Positions 8,846-16,614 are shown, counted from the stretch's first letter. The stretch is DNA of 64,000 bases from Bacillus_BA songklensis (GCF_042649685.1 NZ_JBHRZT010000072.1:558001-622000); one strand, 5' to 3'. Program-made: numbers and translations. Notes: generated by a model not told the origin, from the sequence alone.

Positions 8846-8985
8846 AGCTATGTCTCCTTGTCGATTTTGTTTTTTTGTAAATAACTATTAAACTCTTATA
8901 TAAAGTCTATTTTATAACTATATGGAATAGAGTAACAACATATATAGACAAAAAATTCAAAATTTATATCAAAAAACACTGCAAC

Positions 8986-9090
8986 GGATGCTATATAATT
9001 CCCATTTAATTTTTTAGCCTCTATCATCGGGCCTTCTTCCATTTGCGCTTTTCTGTTCTCTCACCTTGAACAGGCTTATAAAGGGCTTCT
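8986..9090. repeat. Dispersed repeat, copy 1 (second copy at 40306-40402)
   Basis: About 95 bases here align with 40306-40402, sharing for example TTAATTTTTTA, CCTTCTTC, ATTTGCGC, TTTCTGTT and CTTGAA in order. On the minus strand both copies keep an open frame ending at the same TAA: here KPFISLFKVREQKSANGRR then PDDRG. No start codon with a ribosome binding site is evident in this copy, so coding status is uncertain. Confidence 0.55.
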
Positions 9091-9124
9091 TATGTAGATT
9101 TCTATCATTTACATAAAAATAAAA

Positions 9125-9144
9125 AACATGGGGCTCTCCATGTT
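9125..9144 (-). terminator. Terminator of the frameshifted small gene
   Basis: AACATGG/CCATGTT stem, with TTTTTTATTTTT following on the minus strand directly after the gene ending at 9145. Confidence 0.75.
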
Positions 9145-9344
9145 TTAAAACGGATGATTATCCTTCATGTTATTTCTTGCTTCGTCTAAAGGTTGCTCTG
9201 TATAGATTTGTTGTGAAGAAGATGCGTTTTTCATTCCTTCTTCCGGGGCAATTTGGATGTTCTTTTCTTAGCTCTGTAATCTATATAAGCTCCCACCCCT
9301 AATAATCCTACAAACACTCCTGCAACAAGTAACCATAAAGGCAT
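9145..9344 (-). pseudogene. Small single-TM membrane protein gene split by a one-base frameshift
   Basis: Reading from ATG 9344 (AGGGAGG 8 bases upstream) gives MPLWLLVAGVFVGLLG, a membrane helix, then YIDYRAKKRTSKLPRKKE and a stop at 9231. The next frame carries a sensible continuation: NIQIAPEEGMKNASSSQQ, then IYTEQPLDEARNNMKDNHPF, stopping at 9145 right before a terminator. One extra A in the AAGAAAAG run would join them into a single protein of about 66 residues. As it stands, a second ORF (9145-9234) begins at an ATG overlapping the first stop (ATGA). Either a real frameshift or a homopolymer sequencing error. Function unknown. Confidence 0.65.
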
Positions 9345-9416
9345 AATAATGACCTCCCTTCATAACCATTATACATTATTTTACAATGTTCTTTTAAAAG
9401 TGTGAAAGATTAGCAA

Positions 9417-9450
9417 AAAAATAGCACTGCTAAAGATCAGTGCTATTTTT
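9417..9450. terminator. Bidirectional-looking hairpin terminator
   Basis: AAAAATAGCACTG and CAGTGCTATTTTT form a 13-bp perfect stem with A and T runs on either side. It lies between the small membrane-protein gene and the zinc-ribbon gene. Confidence 0.85.
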
Positions 9451-9508
9451 TGTGTTCATTTTCTCGTGAAATTTCCGCAATTGCCAGGAGTGCCTTATAT
9501 AAATTTTT

Positions 9509-9718
9509 TTATTGTTCGTTATTAAACTTTTCGAGTTCTTTTTCTTCAAGATAAAACTCTACGTACCCGCAATTCGGACATACATAAGGAGATGCCTTAC
9601 TGTAACTGAAACCTACAAATATCCCACTTGATTTTTTACTTACTCCAAACTCCCCATGTAATCCCTTAATATGTGCTTTGATGAGCTTGGTGTTACATTT
9701 ACCACAAACTTTATCCAT
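9509..9718 (-). CDS. Small zinc-ribbon protein
   Basis: 69 residues with two CxxC knuckles (CGKC at about 5-8, CPNC at about 47-50), the layout of a single zinc ribbon that binds Zn2+ and often nucleic acid or protein. Similar short proteins are annotated as nucleic acid-binding in Bacillus. A GGGG-type ribosome binding site lies about 10 bases upstream of ATG 9718. It follows the YugP-like gene by about 30 bases on the same strand and may be co-transcribed with it. No specific target can be inferred. Confidence 0.7.
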   Translation of the reverse strand: MDKVCGKCNTKLIKAHIKGLHGEFGVSKKSSGIFVGFSYSKASPYVCPNCGYVEFYLEEKELEKFNNEQ

Positions 9719-9747
9719 AGTTTTCCTGCCCCTTTTTTATAGAACAG

Positions 9748-10419
9748 TTAGTCCTCATCATTTTGCATCCCCGTAAACATTGGGACAAAACGAAGCAATT
9801 CTGCTAATGCTACTACTGTTGCAGCCACATATGTTAATGCAGCAGCATTTAAAACTTTTCTCGCTCCATGTTCTTTATCATTTCTGATTAGACCAGAACC
9901 AACCATAATATCTAGTGCCCTAGAGCTTGCATTGAATTCAACCGGAAGCGTAACAACTTGAAATAGTACCGCAGCGGCCATTGCCACAATACCAAGCAAC
10001 AATAAGTTTGCTGATGATAAAATTACACCTAAAAAAATTAAAATGAACGAAAAGTTAGAACCAATATTAGCTACCGGTACTAATGCATGTCTAAAACGTA
10101 AAGGTGCGTAGTTGTACCTATCTTGGAGGTTATGCCCGACTTCATGAAGCGCTACGGAAATCGAGGCAATTGAAGTACCATGATAGTTATCACTAGATAA
10201 TCTAACAGCTTTAGCTCTCGGATCATAGTGGTCCGATAAATGTCCCCGCACCTCTTCGACGGTAACATTGTAAAGACCATTTTCATCTAAAACTTTGCGA
10301 GCTGCTTGGGCACCGGTCAAACTAGAAGAAGTTCCTACTCTTAAATATTTAGAATATGTCTTTCTCAAATACAATTGAATGATATGATTAAAGCATCCAG
10401 CTTTCAAATTCCCGTGCAT
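9748..10419 (-). CDS. YugP-family membrane zinc metallopeptidase, probably 5'-truncated
   Basis: Member of the putative neutral zinc metallopeptidase family (YugP, PF04298). The zinc motif HEVGHNLQ (about residue 87) and the family segments SSLTGAQAARKVL, DHYDPR, VTLPVEFNASSRAL and ALTYVAATVVALAELL are intact, with membrane helices in the C-terminal half. The usual first 25-30 residues, including an N-terminal helix, are replaced by MHGNLKAGCFNHIIQ, and ATG 10419 has no ribosome binding site. Directly beyond it, in opposite orientation, lies a decayed second copy. The gene may therefore be non-functional. Confidence 0.75.
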   Translation of the reverse strand: MHGNLKAGCFNHIIQLYLRKTYSKYLRVGTSSSLTGAQAARKVLDENGLYNVTVEEVRGHLSDHYDPRAKAVRLSSDNYHGTSIASISVALHEVGHNLQDRYNYAPLRFRHALVPVANIGSNFSFILIFLGVILSSANLLLLGIVAMAAAVLFQVVTLPVEFNASSRALDIMVGSGLIRNDKEHGARKVLNAAALTYVAATVVALAELLRFVPMFTGMQNDED

Positions 10420-10463
10420 TTTTGTTATTTATTGATCAGATTCTTATTCCGAGCCTGTCTTTT

Positions 10464-10692
10464 ATTGAAGTTGGGAGTATCTTCTTTTCAGCCGGTGTCT
10501 CCTTTCATGTCATTACATTGCCTGTTAAGTTTAATGTCAGTTGATGGGCAAAGAAGTTAGTGTTGACTCATGGAATAATTTATAATGAGAAAGAAAGGAG
10601 TAAATAAAGTATAAGGAACATCGTTAACCTATGTGGCTGCAGCTTTAATTTCGATTCTTCAATTAGTCAAATACATGATGATTATCTTTTAG
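10464..10692 (+). pseudogene. Decayed YugP-like fragment, inverted relative to the neighbouring copy
   Basis: Translation on the + strand gives IEVGSIFFSAGVSFHVITLP then VKFNVS, and after further lesions LTYVAAALISILQLVKYMM. These align with the YugP segments LLLGIVAMAAAVLFQVVTLP, VEFNAS and ALTYVAATVVALAELLRFV. There are in-frame stops (TGA just after the FNVS codons, TAA near 10609) and at least one frame change, so it cannot make protein. It corresponds to the C-terminal third of the family only. Confidence 0.7.
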
Positions 10693-10794
10693 GGAAACAG
10701 TAAAGAAGAGTAAAAAGACTAATCATAAATCCTTCATATTCTTAATTCAGCAGGAGGTGTTCCCTTATCCGTTTGGACGGAATAAGGACATTCA

Positions 10795-12211
10795 TTGGAA
10801 TTTTTAAATTTAATCATATTTGCCATTTTAATCGTACTCACAGCTTTTTTCGTTGCCACAGAATTTTCCATCATTAGGGTAAGAAGCACGCGTATTGACC
10901 AGTTGATTGCAGAAGGAAATAAAAATGCTGTGGCTGCAAAAAGAGTGGTGTCCAACTTAGATGAATATCTATCAGCTTGTCAATTAGGGATTACGATTAC
11001 TGCGTTAGGAATGGGGTGGTTAGGAGAACCGACTGTCGCACGCCTAATAGATCCCCTATTTGAAAAGATGCATATGGGGGAACCACTATCTCATATTCTC
11101 TCATTTGTAATTGCGTTCACAGTGGTTACATTCATCAATGTAGTGGTCGGTGAATTAGCTCCAAAGACAGTTGCCATTCAGAAGGCAGAGCAAGTAACGT
11201 TGCTATTTTCTCGTCCCATCATTCTATTTTATAAGGTACTGTATCCTTTTATTTGGGTTTTAAACCATTCTGCACGTGGCGTTGCCGGTTTATTCGGGCT
11301 AAAGCCTGCCTCTGAACATGAAGTGGCTCTCAGTGAAGAAGAGCTTCGCATTATTTTGTCGGAGAGTTACGAAAGCGGAGAAATCAATCAATCCGAATTC
11401 AAATATGTGAATAATATCTTTGAATTCGATGACCGTACCGCCAGGGAAATTATGGTCCCCCGAACAGAAATCATCAGTGTTTCAAAGGACGACACCATCG
11501 AGGACTTTTTAAATATCGCAGGGGTGGAGAAACATACCCGTTATCCGGTTGTTGTAGAAGGCGATAAAGACCAGGTCATTGGTTTGGTTAATATTAAAGA
11601 AATCCTAACGGATTTTGTACATGAAAAAGGAACCCGTAAAAGAACGGTTGGATCTTATGTCAAACCCATTATTGAGGTCATCGAGTCGATTCCCATTTAT
11701 GATTTGTTAATCCGCATGCAGAAAAATCGTNNNNNNNNNNNNNNNNNNNNNNNNNNNNNNNNNNNNNNNNNNNNNNNNNNNNNNNNNNNNNNNNNNNNNN
11801 NNNNNNNNNNNNNNNNNNNNNNNNNNNNNNNNNNNNNNNNNNNNNNNNNNNNNNNNNNNAACAGTAGAGGATATCTTGGAGGAAATCGTGGGTGAAATTC
11901 GGGATGAGTTCGACGTCGATGAAATACCTGAAATTCAAAAAATAAAGGAGAACCATTATATCTTTGACTCCAAAGTTTTAATTGACGAAGTCAATGATTT
12001 ATTGGGAACCAAGATTGAAGAAGAAGATGTGAATACGCTCGGTGGTTGGATGCTCACTCGGAAATTTGATCTCAAGAAAGGCGAATCCCTGTCATTGGAT
12101 GGATATGAATTCAAGGTTCTTGATATAAAAGAGCATCACATTAAACGAATAGAAGCCTTCCGAACAGCGGTATCTCCTTCTCCCTTAGAAGAAGCGGAAC
12201 TGCCATCCTGA
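10795..12211 (+). CDS. CNNM/CorC (HlyC/CorC) family transporter, interrupted by an assembly gap
   Basis: Integral membrane protein of the hemolysin C/CorC (UPF0053) family, implicated in Mg2+/Co2+ efflux or homeostasis. In order: DUF21 membrane domain (residues 1 to about 190, with LDEYLSACQLGITITALGMG), two CBS domains (REIMVPRTEI...RYPVV...GLVNIKEIL), then, after the N run, the CorC_HlyC domain (TVEDILEEIVGEI...LGGWML). The start is TTG 10795 following TAAGGA; an in-frame TAA at 10783 excludes anything further upstream. The halves flanking the N run are in different frames only because the gap length is arbitrary. Usual length is 430-445 residues. Confidence 0.9.
11731..11859. other. Assembly gap (129 N)
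   Basis: Undetermined bases inside the CorC-family gene. Family alignment suggests only about 16 residues (around 47-50 bases) are missing between LMRIQKNR-type sequence and TVEDILEEIV, so the N count is not a true length. Confidence 0.95.
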
Positions 12212-12220
12212 TTCAGTGAA

Positions 12221-12257
12221 GAAAAGGCATGTACCTTTCATCTGTACATGCCTTTTC
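12221..12257 (+). terminator. Terminator after the CorC-family gene
   Basis: GAAAAGGCATGTAC pairs perfectly with GTACATGCCTTTTC (14 bp) ten bases past the stop codon. Confidence 0.9.
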
Positions 12258-12484
12258 TATTGCCGATTTTAAGAAAACCAAGCAAGGCTGTATGGACTAA
12301 CCTAGTCATTCCAAAAGATGTATCCCCTTTCTTAATCCATTCATGCCCCTGCCCCTTTTGCTCCCAAAATTCTTTTAAAAAACGAGTCAGCCTCAGTTAA
12401 ATAAACTAATGTTCCATGAATAGATTACCTCCTTTTTGGGTAAAAACAAATAAACGATATTATTCCAAAAGGAGGTTATAATCT

Positions 12485-12748
12485 ATGTCATTCATATGGA
12501 GCTTAATTATCGGCGGCATTATTGGTTGGGTAGCAAGCCTGTTAACAGGTCGCGATATTCCAGGAGGTATTATTGGAAATATTATCGCCGGTTTCATTGG
12601 AGCATGGTTAGGAACAGCTATCTTTGGGGACTTTGGACCGGAAGTTGGTGGCTTTGAGCTTATCCCAGCCATTATTGGTGCAGTCCTTTTAGCCTTGATT
12701 GTAAGCTTTGTTATGAGAAGAATGGGTAATAATCGTGGTCGTGCATAA
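12485..12748 (+). CDS. GlsB/YeaQ/YmgE family stress-response membrane protein
   Basis: 87 residues, almost all hydrophobic, with three Gly-rich helices. The repeated GGIIGWVAS...GGIIGNIIAGFIGAWLG pattern is that of the transglycosylase-associated (DUF1328-like) protein family, which is induced by general stress. AAAAGGAGG lies 8-9 bases before ATG 12485. A GGGTAA at 12437-12442 resembles a sigma-B -10 element but lacks a matching -35 at the right distance, so sigma-B control is not supported by sequence alone. Function in the cell is not established. Confidence 0.85.
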   Translation: MSFIWSLIIGGIIGWVASLLTGRDIPGGIIGNIIAGFIGAWLGTAIFGDFGPEVGGFELIPAIIGAVLLALIVSFVMRRMGNNRGRA

Positions 12749-12791
12749 CAAATAAGATTAAGAAGAAGTCTAAAAATTGAAAGAATTGTGT

Positions 12792-12832
12792 AAGCGACCT
12801 TGTCACTCTAATAAGGAGGAACAAGGTCGCTT
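12792..12832 (+). terminator. Terminator after the GlsB-type gene
   Basis: AAGCGACCTTGT/ACAAGGTCGCTT stem of 12 bp; the loop happens to hold AAGGAGGA. Confidence 0.75.
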
Positions 12833-13122
12833 TAGGTCACTTCCCCTATTAATTTTGCACTGTTTTCTTTGATTTTTGTCCTTCTTTACTTTTGTTCGGA
12901 CTAATGGGTAAACTATCCTCCCGGTATTTCAACAGTAAAGTTTCTATTTTGTGTACTGCCCTTTATACTTTTCTTGGAACGCTTTAAATACATTCTCATC
13001 ATTTTGGAGCTTTTTTGTATCGGTTGATGAGTTCAAAAAAGGTTTGCGTTTACCAATTATCATAATATCCTTTCCGTTTATTCAAGCGTGATCGAAAAAT
13101 CGTTCCTACTATTGGCTTATCG

Positions 13123-13161
13123 AAAAAGGCAGAACAGCTTCATTAGCCGTTCTGCCTTTTT
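13123..13161. terminator. Hairpin with T run
   Basis: AAAAAGGCAGAAC and GTTCTGCCTTTTT form a 13-bp perfect stem flanked by A and T runs; no adjacent intact gene explains it. Confidence 0.75.
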
Positions 13162-13325
13162 CTTTGCTATAAAGCCTCATATGCTGTACATCCGTATGGA
13201 TAGGTGGGTTTTGAATTTGATAAAAAATGAAGGGATTCTTATCAATGATGCAATCCTGCATAAAAGAGAGCAAAGAATCAATCAGTAAACATAATGGAAT
13301 AGCTAGATGAAATGTGCCCTGACAA

Positions 13326-13354
13326 AACCAATTCCTTCATTTGAGGAGTTGGTT
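13326..13354 (+). terminator. Hairpin with T run
   Basis: AACCAATTCCT/AGGAGTTGGTT (one G:U pair) followed by TTTTT. Confidence 0.65.
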
Positions 13355-13483
13355 TTTTATTGGCCTGCATATTAACAATGGCTTAAACCTATTGATATTA
13401 CTCAAAAAATTAGGTGATTTTAAAGTTTTATCATTTTAATATTTTGAAAATTTAGTATAATTAAAAGAAATAGGGGATATTTT

Positions 13484-13660
13484 ATGAGCAATGTTATTCA
13501 GCTTTCAAAGTTTCCTAGAAAGAGAAAACTACAGAAGTTTCTTCGGTTGCTCATAGTAATAGGTATGAATATTGGAATCGGAGTATTTGCTTATGCCTTA
13601 GTTATATTGGAGATGCATCGTCCTGTGCGTTCACCTCCATATATTGAATCTAAGCTATAA
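13484..13660 (+). CDS. Small single-pass membrane protein, function unknown
   Basis: 58 residues: a basic N-terminus (PRKRKLQKFLR), one membrane helix (LLIVIGMNIGIGVFAYALVI) and a short Pro-rich tail (RPVRSPPYIESKL). The positive-inside rule predicts N-in topology. GGGGATA lies about 8 bases before ATG 13484 and a TATAAT sits 23 bases upstream of the start, both consistent with expression. I do not recognise a family. It is followed by a fragment of odhB, so the region may be decaying, but this ORF itself is intact. Confidence 0.6.
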   Translation: MSNVIQLSKFPRKRKLQKFLRLLIVIGMNIGIGVFAYALVILEMHRPVRSPPYIESKL

Positions 13661-13770
13661 CTAAGAAGTAGCATTACTTTATTTAATAAGGGATGCCAAA
13701 ATGTTCAGTGTCTACACTATTTTTTTATGCCTATTTTTACAACATTCGCGGTTTAGACGAGAACCTTGAA

Positions 13771-13898
13771 AACCGCCCGAGGATGTATATTGCTCTGCGT
13801 TACAAGCACCGAATCGTAGACGGAAAAGAAGCAATTCCTTCCTGACCATTGTAAAAGAGCTATTGGAAGATCCAGGGTCTTTATTATTTAGAAGGTAA
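13771..13898 (+). pseudogene. 3' remnant of odhB (2-oxoglutarate dehydrogenase E2)
   Basis: The translation NRPRMYIALRYKHRIVDGKE, then after a one-base frame change FLTIVKELLEDPGSLLFRR and stop, matches the extreme C-terminus of dihydrolipoamide succinyltransferase, including the catalytic-site DHRIxDG signature (here KHRIVDGKE, with the Asp replaced by Lys). Only about 43 residues remain of about 420, and they are frameshifted. The rest of the sucAB operon is absent. Confidence 0.75.
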
Positions 13899-13989
13899 AA
13901 GTTTCATAAGAAAGGTTTCATCGATATTACCTTCTAGAATACTTATGTTTTCATGCCAAGAGGTTTATATAATTTAGGGGGACATATAT

Positions 13990-14514
13990 ATGGAAGCAAA
14001 ATATTGTAAAGAATCACGAGTTATACGAACAAGTCGTGTATTCCCAAACGATGTAAACAATCACAATACATTATTTGGTGGTCGACTAATGAGTGATGTG
14101 GATCAAGTCGCGTCTATTTCTGCAGCGCGTCACAGTCGAAGAGAATGTGTAACTGCTTCAACAGATTCAGTCGACTTTTTACATCCCGTTCGACCAACAG
14201 ATTCAGTCTGTTTTGAATCGTATGTGACATGGACAGGCACATCATCAATGGAGGTTTTCGTAAAGATTATTGCCGAAGATTTAATAAGTGGTGAGTGTAA
14301 AATTGCAGCGACTGCCCTATTAACATTTGTCGCACTTGATCAACATAAACGTCCCGCACGTGTTCCGGAAGTCATTCCGGAAACAGAAGAAGAGAGAAAA
14401 TTACATGAAACCGCACCAGAGCGAGCAAGAATGCGCAAAGAAAGAAAGCAAAAAAGTAAAGAGTTAGCCGCGTTTTTAACAACAAATCATCCCTGGGACT
14501 CACATAGATCATAA
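13990..14514 (+). CDS. ykhA: Acyl-CoA thioesterase, YkhA-like hotdog protein
   Basis: Hydrolyses acyl-CoA to free fatty acid and CoA. The 174-residue hotdog-fold protein shows the type II thioesterase motif NDVNNHNTLFGGRLMSDVDQ, with the catalytic Asn/Asp region, followed by the long helix ASISAARHS and TASTDSVDFLHPVRP. The C-terminus is charged and probably helical (ERARMRKERKQKSKELA). Matches B. subtilis YkhA in length. GGGGG lies 7 bases before ATG 13990. Monocistronic, ending before a shared hairpin with the convergent small basic protein gene. Confidence 0.9.
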   Translation: MEAKYCKESRVIRTSRVFPNDVNNHNTLFGGRLMSDVDQVASISAARHSRRECVTASTDSVDFLHPVRPTDSVCFESYVTWTGTSSMEVFVKIIAEDLISGECKIAATALLTFVALDQHKRPARVPEVIPETEEERKLHETAPERARMRKERKQKSKELAAFLTTNHPWDSHRS

Positions 14515-14587
14515 TTAGGATCTTCTTCTGTTTTCACTAACTTCCAATAACGGGTGTTACGTAAACTGTTTTTATAAAAATACAAGA

Positions 14588-14611
14588 AAGCTAGCTCTGT
14601 TAAGCTAGCTT
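14588..14611. terminator. Hairpin shared by convergent genes
   Basis: AAGCTAGCT/AGCTAGCTT stem followed by TTT on the + strand. It overlaps the last codons of the convergent minus-strand FbpB-like gene. Confidence 0.7.
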
Positions 14612-14734
14612 TTTAAGTTCATGGCGTTTCTCTATACGTTTTCCAATTTTTTCTAGCGCTTGTTTATCACTAAGTAATTCTTGTTTATTCTCTTGCACCA
14701 GTTCTTTAAATGATTTTTTATATTTACGACGCAT
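14600..14734 (-). CDS. FbpB-like small basic protein
   Basis: 44-residue basic protein: MRRKYKKSFKELVQENK followed by QELLSDKQALEKIGKRIEKR. This matches the FbpB family of Fur-regulated basic proteins (short, highly charged, [RK]RKxxKSFxELVxENKxxLLxD pattern). FbpB is proposed to act with the small RNA FsrA in iron sparing. AAAGGAG lies 9 bases upstream of ATG 14734. No clear Fur box was seen in the leader, so iron control is inferred from family only. Its stop codon lies inside the terminator stem of the convergent ykhA gene. Confidence 0.75.
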   Translation of the reverse strand: MRRKYKKSFKELVQENKQELLSDKQALEKIGKRIEKRHELKKLA

Positions 14735-14914
14735 ACTAACACTCCTTTACTTTCTAATGGACTAAGATAGAAAATATACTTTGTTAAGGTAAAATGATTC
14801 TTTAACACACTCTTTAATATCTTTACTTTCTTCCCGTCACATCGACTAGAAATCATCGTAATCGACATCTTTGCCGGTTCTTGGAACGAAAAAAGGCGAA
14901 GCTATCCGCCCGCC

Positions 14915-15172
14915 TTATTGATTTCGCACTACTTTATTTAACGTTTTAATTTCAACGCCATACTCAACGGAACGAGCTGCTAATTCGTCAATAATCCGTT
15001 GCTGCTTGCCGACGAATTGCTCTAAATTCTCGTAACTTTCCGGAATGCCTGCGATTTTACTTTCAATTCTCACCTGTCCTTCTTCTAATCGATCCAAACG
15101 CTGTTCAACGCCGACCAGTCGATCTTCAATGCGGTTTAGCGATTCGAGAATGGCTTGTAACGTTTTCTCCAA
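14915..15172 (-). CDS. Small coiled-coil protein, unknown function
   Basis: 85 residues with strong heptad periodicity: LQAILESLNRIEDRL, VEQRLDRLEEGQVRIESK, then IIDELAARSVEYGVEIKTL. It probably forms a dimeric or trimeric coiled coil. Similar short proteins occur in Bacillaceae and in phages, with no assigned role. ATG 15172 is preceded by AGGGGA about 7-12 bases upstream (reverse complement of TCCCCT at 15179-15184). No membrane segment. Confidence 0.6.
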   Translation of the reverse strand: MEKTLQAILESLNRIEDRLVGVEQRLDRLEEGQVRIESKIAGIPESYENLEQFVGKQQRIIDELAARSVEYGVEIKTLNKVVRNQ

Positions 15173-15268
15173 CGAAAATCCCCTCCGTCATTCAATACGA
15201 CTATTATAACACAATTTAAATTAACCGTGCTTTATGATTGCGATAAATATGACCGCGGCGGCTAAATA

Positions 15269-15316
15269 GCACAACACCTACTTTATGAAATTGTTGATAA
15301 CTCTGTCAATGAAGCA
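15269..15316 (+). pseudogene. Fragment of a type II topoisomerase B subunit gene (parE/gyrB-like)
   Basis: Translates to AQHLLYEIVDNSVNEA followed by TAA. This is almost identical to the ATPase-domain motif of the intact ParE in this window (LHHLVYEIVDNSVDEA), whose Glu and Asn bind ATP/Mg. Flanking bases do not continue the match, so only about 16 codons survive. Confidence 0.5.
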
Positions 15317-15470
15317 TAACAGCATCTCGATGATCACGGGAATGAGTAAATGCCCTTTTTGAAGGGAATGGATTATGAAGATTTATTTTGAATAAAGAAA
15401 CAAATTGCATAGTTTACTAGGAAGGACGGGGTGATTTTAGTTGGAGTCAAAATCTTAAAATCTATCAAAC

Positions 15471-15563
15471 ACCGGAAAGGAAGCCTTGGTGAATCAGCTA
15501 AACAAAGAATGGTATAGAAATGCTGAAGATATAGCGGCATTCCTAAGCGGTGCCAACCTTTAA
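15471..15563 (+). pseudogene. C-terminal tail of an unidentified broken gene
   Basis: Open frame TGKEALVNQLNKEWYRNAED then IAAFLSGANL and stop, without start or ribosome binding site. The composition is protein-like but I cannot name the family. Confidence 0.35.
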
Positions 15564-15818
15564 TACTCATATTTATCCGATCACCTTCTATAATTTTTTA
15601 CTAATGCCCCGTTCGTTGAAGAAGAAAAAGAGCTAACGCAGTAACCCCAGTGTTAAAATCAAGTACCCGTTCATTTATATTGGAATTACATTTAAAAAAG
15701 ATAAATATTACACTTGCTTTTCAAAGATATTTTATTACAATTTTTCAACATCTTTAATAAGTTTGTTTAAGGGTCCTTTCAATCCATTTAGTTCCCGGCT
15801 CTGTCTACCGCACATAAA

Positions 15819-16109
15819 TTACAATTCTTTTCGCAAACGGGCGTCTAGCACGAAAGTACCGAACGGCAGCAGTGATGCCATAAAAGCGCCTAAAACACGA
15901 ATTAAAGACCAACCATGCCTAAACCATACAATAAGCAACATTAGGACGAAAAGAACAAACAATATACCGTGTGCCATTCCAAAGATCTGAACAAAAATAG
16001 GAAGATTGGCAAAATACTTAAGCGGCATAGCGATAAAAAGTAAAACTAAATAAGAAATTCCTTCAATAATACCAATTCCACGTAGTAATCCGATGGTCGA
16101 TGTCCACAT
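15819..16109 (-). CDS. DUF3817 family membrane protein, YdzA-like
   Basis: 96 residues with three hydrophobic helices. The IGIIEGISYLVLLFIAMPLK and FGMAHGILFVLFVLML segments are typical of DUF3817, where conserved His and Glu/Gly residues lie within the membrane. Such proteins are widespread in Firmicutes and Actinobacteria, and their role is unknown. ATG 16109 starts with MWTSTIGLLRGIG, as in relatives. The gene stands alone. Confidence 0.8.
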   Translation of the reverse strand: MWTSTIGLLRGIGIIEGISYLVLLFIAMPLKYFANLPIFVQIFGMAHGILFVLFVLMLLIVWFRHGWSLIRVLGAFMASLLPFGTFVLDARLRKEL

Positions 16110-16300
16110 ATGGCTGAAACCTTCTTTCGTGAAAAAATTATTTTTTACAAGATTCCATAATAGATACGTTTAAAAATTTGTTTAGTTTCAAACTCTTCAG
16201 TTAAACTGCCCGGTCACTTCTTATATTGTACACTCAAACTCTAACAAAATGACTTTTTACAACCGGGTAACATGTTTTCAGCAGAAACAGTCGAACGAAG

Positions 16301-16492
16301 TTAACGTTCATTCGGCAAATTCATATACACACCTGCACTGAATTTTTTTACGGCGACATTATACCATTGTTCTAATTTCATGAGAAGCTGTTTCCGTTTC
16401 TCTCCAAACTCTCGTTCCGGATACTTGTTTAATATGTAATCAATATAAACATCTCGCTGTCGATTAAAAAAACGAAATTCATCCCTGTTCAT
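16301..16492 (-). CDS. Small hypothetical cytoplasmic protein
   Basis: 63 residues: MNRDEFRFFNRQRDVYIDYI onward, rich in charged and aromatic residues, predicted helical, no membrane segment. Start chosen at ATG 16492, because AAGGAG is 6 bases upstream; two further upstream ATGs lie within or before the ribosome binding site. No family recognised. It precedes no obvious operon partner. Confidence 0.6.
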   Translation of the reverse strand: MNRDEFRFFNRQRDVYIDYILNKYPEREFGEKRKQLLMKLEQWYNVAVKKFSAGVYMNLPNER

Positions 16493-16614
16493 GGACATCT
16501 CCTTCCTGTTGTATGATTTATCCAATTTAACCCTTATGTATCATAAAACAAACAAAAAGGAGGACTGATTTCCATTCAATTTTTTAAGAAAGACTCCGGT
16601 ATAATACCCCTTCT

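Larger units (their letters stand above)
12833..13483. other. Gene-poor spacer with two hairpins
   Basis: No convincing gene. Two terminator-like hairpins are present (13123-13161 and 13326-13354). A TATAAT at 13456-13461 lies shortly before the small gene at 13484. A possible frame at 13088-13288 reads through the first hairpin and is rejected. Confidence 0.5.
15173..15818. other. Gene-poor region with gene fragments
   Basis: No intact gene. It holds a ParE/GyrB-like piece (15269-15316) and the tail of an unidentified ORF (15471-15563); the remainder is AT-rich and unremarkable. Confidence 0.5.

Noticed and set aside
8846..8985. T-box or CodY site before the aminotransferase gene
   Set aside because: No T-box AGGGTGG-type sequence, and only a poor CodY-like stretch.
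12395..12445. Sigma-B promoter for the GlsB-type gene
   Set aside because: GGGTAA is present, but no GTTT element lies 13-15 bases upstream.
13088..13288. 66-codon plus-strand frame
   Set aside because: Reads through a perfect terminator hairpin and lacks a ribosome binding site.
14653..14868. 71-codon minus-strand frame over the FbpB-like gene
   Set aside because: It overlaps the better-supported 44-residue gene in another frame and has no ribosome binding site.
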